Assembly: GCA_018400395.1 (NCBI GenBank)
Contig: JAGYMN010000060.1
Coordinates: forward strand, 1-7,250
DNA length: 7,250 nucleotides
Source: Actinomycetota bacterium
Lineage (GTDB): Bacteria > Actinomycetota > Humimicrobiia > Humimicrobiales > Humimicrobiaceae
Reading direction: 5' to 3'
The translations under genes and the position numbers were made by a program. Of the stretch, positions 6,688 through 7,250 are shown piece after piece; the stretch's first letter is position 1, and every line of letters starts with the position of its first letter. Under the pieces are notes generated by a model. That model did no database searches, had not been told where the DNA came from, and saw nothing but the letters and a program-made list of their open reading frames with translations.

Positions 6688-6701
6688 ACACTGATTAAAT
6701 A

Positions 6702-7250
6702 TTATAGATAGCTGAGGAAAATAATTGTTATTATTGAAAGTATAATACCGGCCTTGTTAAGCCTGCTTAACTTTTCATCGAAAAATATCAGGGCAATAAT
6801 AACCGAAAGAATCACAATGCCGATATTGTTAATACCAAAAATTATTGAGCTGTCAAGTATATTACTGTCGAGCGCCATAATGATTCCGTAAAGGGATCCG
6901 AAGTTTACAATACCCAGACTTATACCGGCAATAAAAACCTTTATTATGTTCTTTGTTTTAAACATATCCTTCCTGAAGAAACTGAATATTACGCCTGTTA
7001 AAGCCGATATGGAAAATAATACCGAGGTAAACATGATGGTTCCCTGCTCAATTATATGAACCTGCTGGCTGTATTTTATCAATGAGTCAATAAGACCGGC
7101 ACCGAGAAAAAGAATAATGGGTAGCATCATTACCTCCAGCCCTCTCTTCTTTGTCTTATCGCTGTTGTAGGTTGTCATAAAAAGAGACACAAGGGCCAGT
7201 ATTATACCCGTTACCTTCAGTATACCCAGGTCTTCGTTGAAATAGAATAT
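6702..7250 (-). CDS. EamA/DMT superfamily transporter, C-terminal part (cut by window edge)
   Basis: The frame stays open to the right edge, giving 182 codons of coding sequence without the true start. The first visible residues (FYFNEDLGILKVTGIILAL) are the end of the first EamA repeat, which typically closes with a conserved glutamate and a final helix. A basic linker (about 30-38, SDKTKKRG) leads to the second repeat, with five hydrophobic segments near 42-60, 70-90, 105-127, 133-155 and 164-181. The last loop, FFDEKLSRLNKAGIILS, repeats the '(N/D)E-L-x-x-x-x-x-G-I' pattern that closes an EamA domain. Such proteins are inner-membrane carriers for metabolites, amino acids or drugs; the substrate cannot be told. 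A GTG at 7190 could be mistaken for the start but would lose the first repeat. The gene lies just upstream of the YigZ-family gene. Confidence 0.85.
   Translation of the reverse strand: MFYFNEDLGILKVTGIILALVSLFMTTYNSDKTKKRGLEVMMLPIILFLGAGLIDSLIKYSQQVHIIEQGTIMFTSVLFSISALTGVIFSFFRKDMFKTKNIIKVFIAGISLGIVNFGSLYGIIMALDSNILDSSIIFGINNIGIVILSVIIALIFFDEKLSRLNKAGIILSIITIIFLSYL

Noticed and set aside
7188..7190. GTG as the start of the EamA-type transporter
   Set aside because: The frame is open for 20 codons further to the window edge, and those codons encode the typical end of a first EamA repeat, so the gene continues beyond the window.
1..7250. Mobile elements, CRISPR arrays, tRNA or rRNA genes, defence or phage systems
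   Set aside because: No transposase or integrase reading frame, no regularly spaced direct repeats, no tRNA-like cloverleaf and no toxin, nuclease or phage signature was seen on either strand.

Overview
The window looks like an ordinary chromosomal stretch of a Bacteroidota bacterium, probably in or near the Bacteroidales. Four things point there: a DUF5916-type outer-membrane protein followed by a DUF4293 membrane protein, both characteristic of that phylum; three exact matches to the Bacteroidota -7 promoter box TAnnTTTG placed just upstream of gene starts; weak or absent Shine-Dalgarno sequences; and separate adjacent pyrB and pyrI genes. The DNA is moderately AT-rich, and very AT-rich between genes.

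Layout. The left edge (1-172, minus strand) holds the first 57 codons of a nucleoside (uridine-type) phosphorylase. A divergent, AT-rich gap of about 310 bases follows. On the plus strand come a membrane-anchored prohibitin/SPFH protein (485-1297) with its own promoter and a hairpin terminator, then a second promoter and a probable two-gene unit: the large DUF5916 protein (1535-4030) and the DUF4293 protein (4058-4525), 27 bases apart. A short gap with two small inverted repeats separates these from a convergent minus-strand block. In order of transcription, that block holds the 3' part of an EamA/DMT transporter (7250-6702, cut by the right edge), a YigZ/IMPACT protein (6687-6082), then from a separate promoter pyrB (5973-5065) and pyrI (5052-4594).

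How the genes work together. pyrB and pyrI encode the catalytic and regulatory chains of aspartate transcarbamoylase, the committed step of pyrimidine synthesis. All active-site, zinc and CTP-site residues that can be compared with E. coli are present. The phosphorylase at the left edge would serve nucleoside salvage, but it lies over 4 kb away in another transcription unit. The remaining genes share no obvious pathway.

No mobile element, CRISPR array, tRNA, rRNA, phage gene or defence system was seen. I did not find an undescribed system. The least understood item is the DUF5916-DUF4293 pair.
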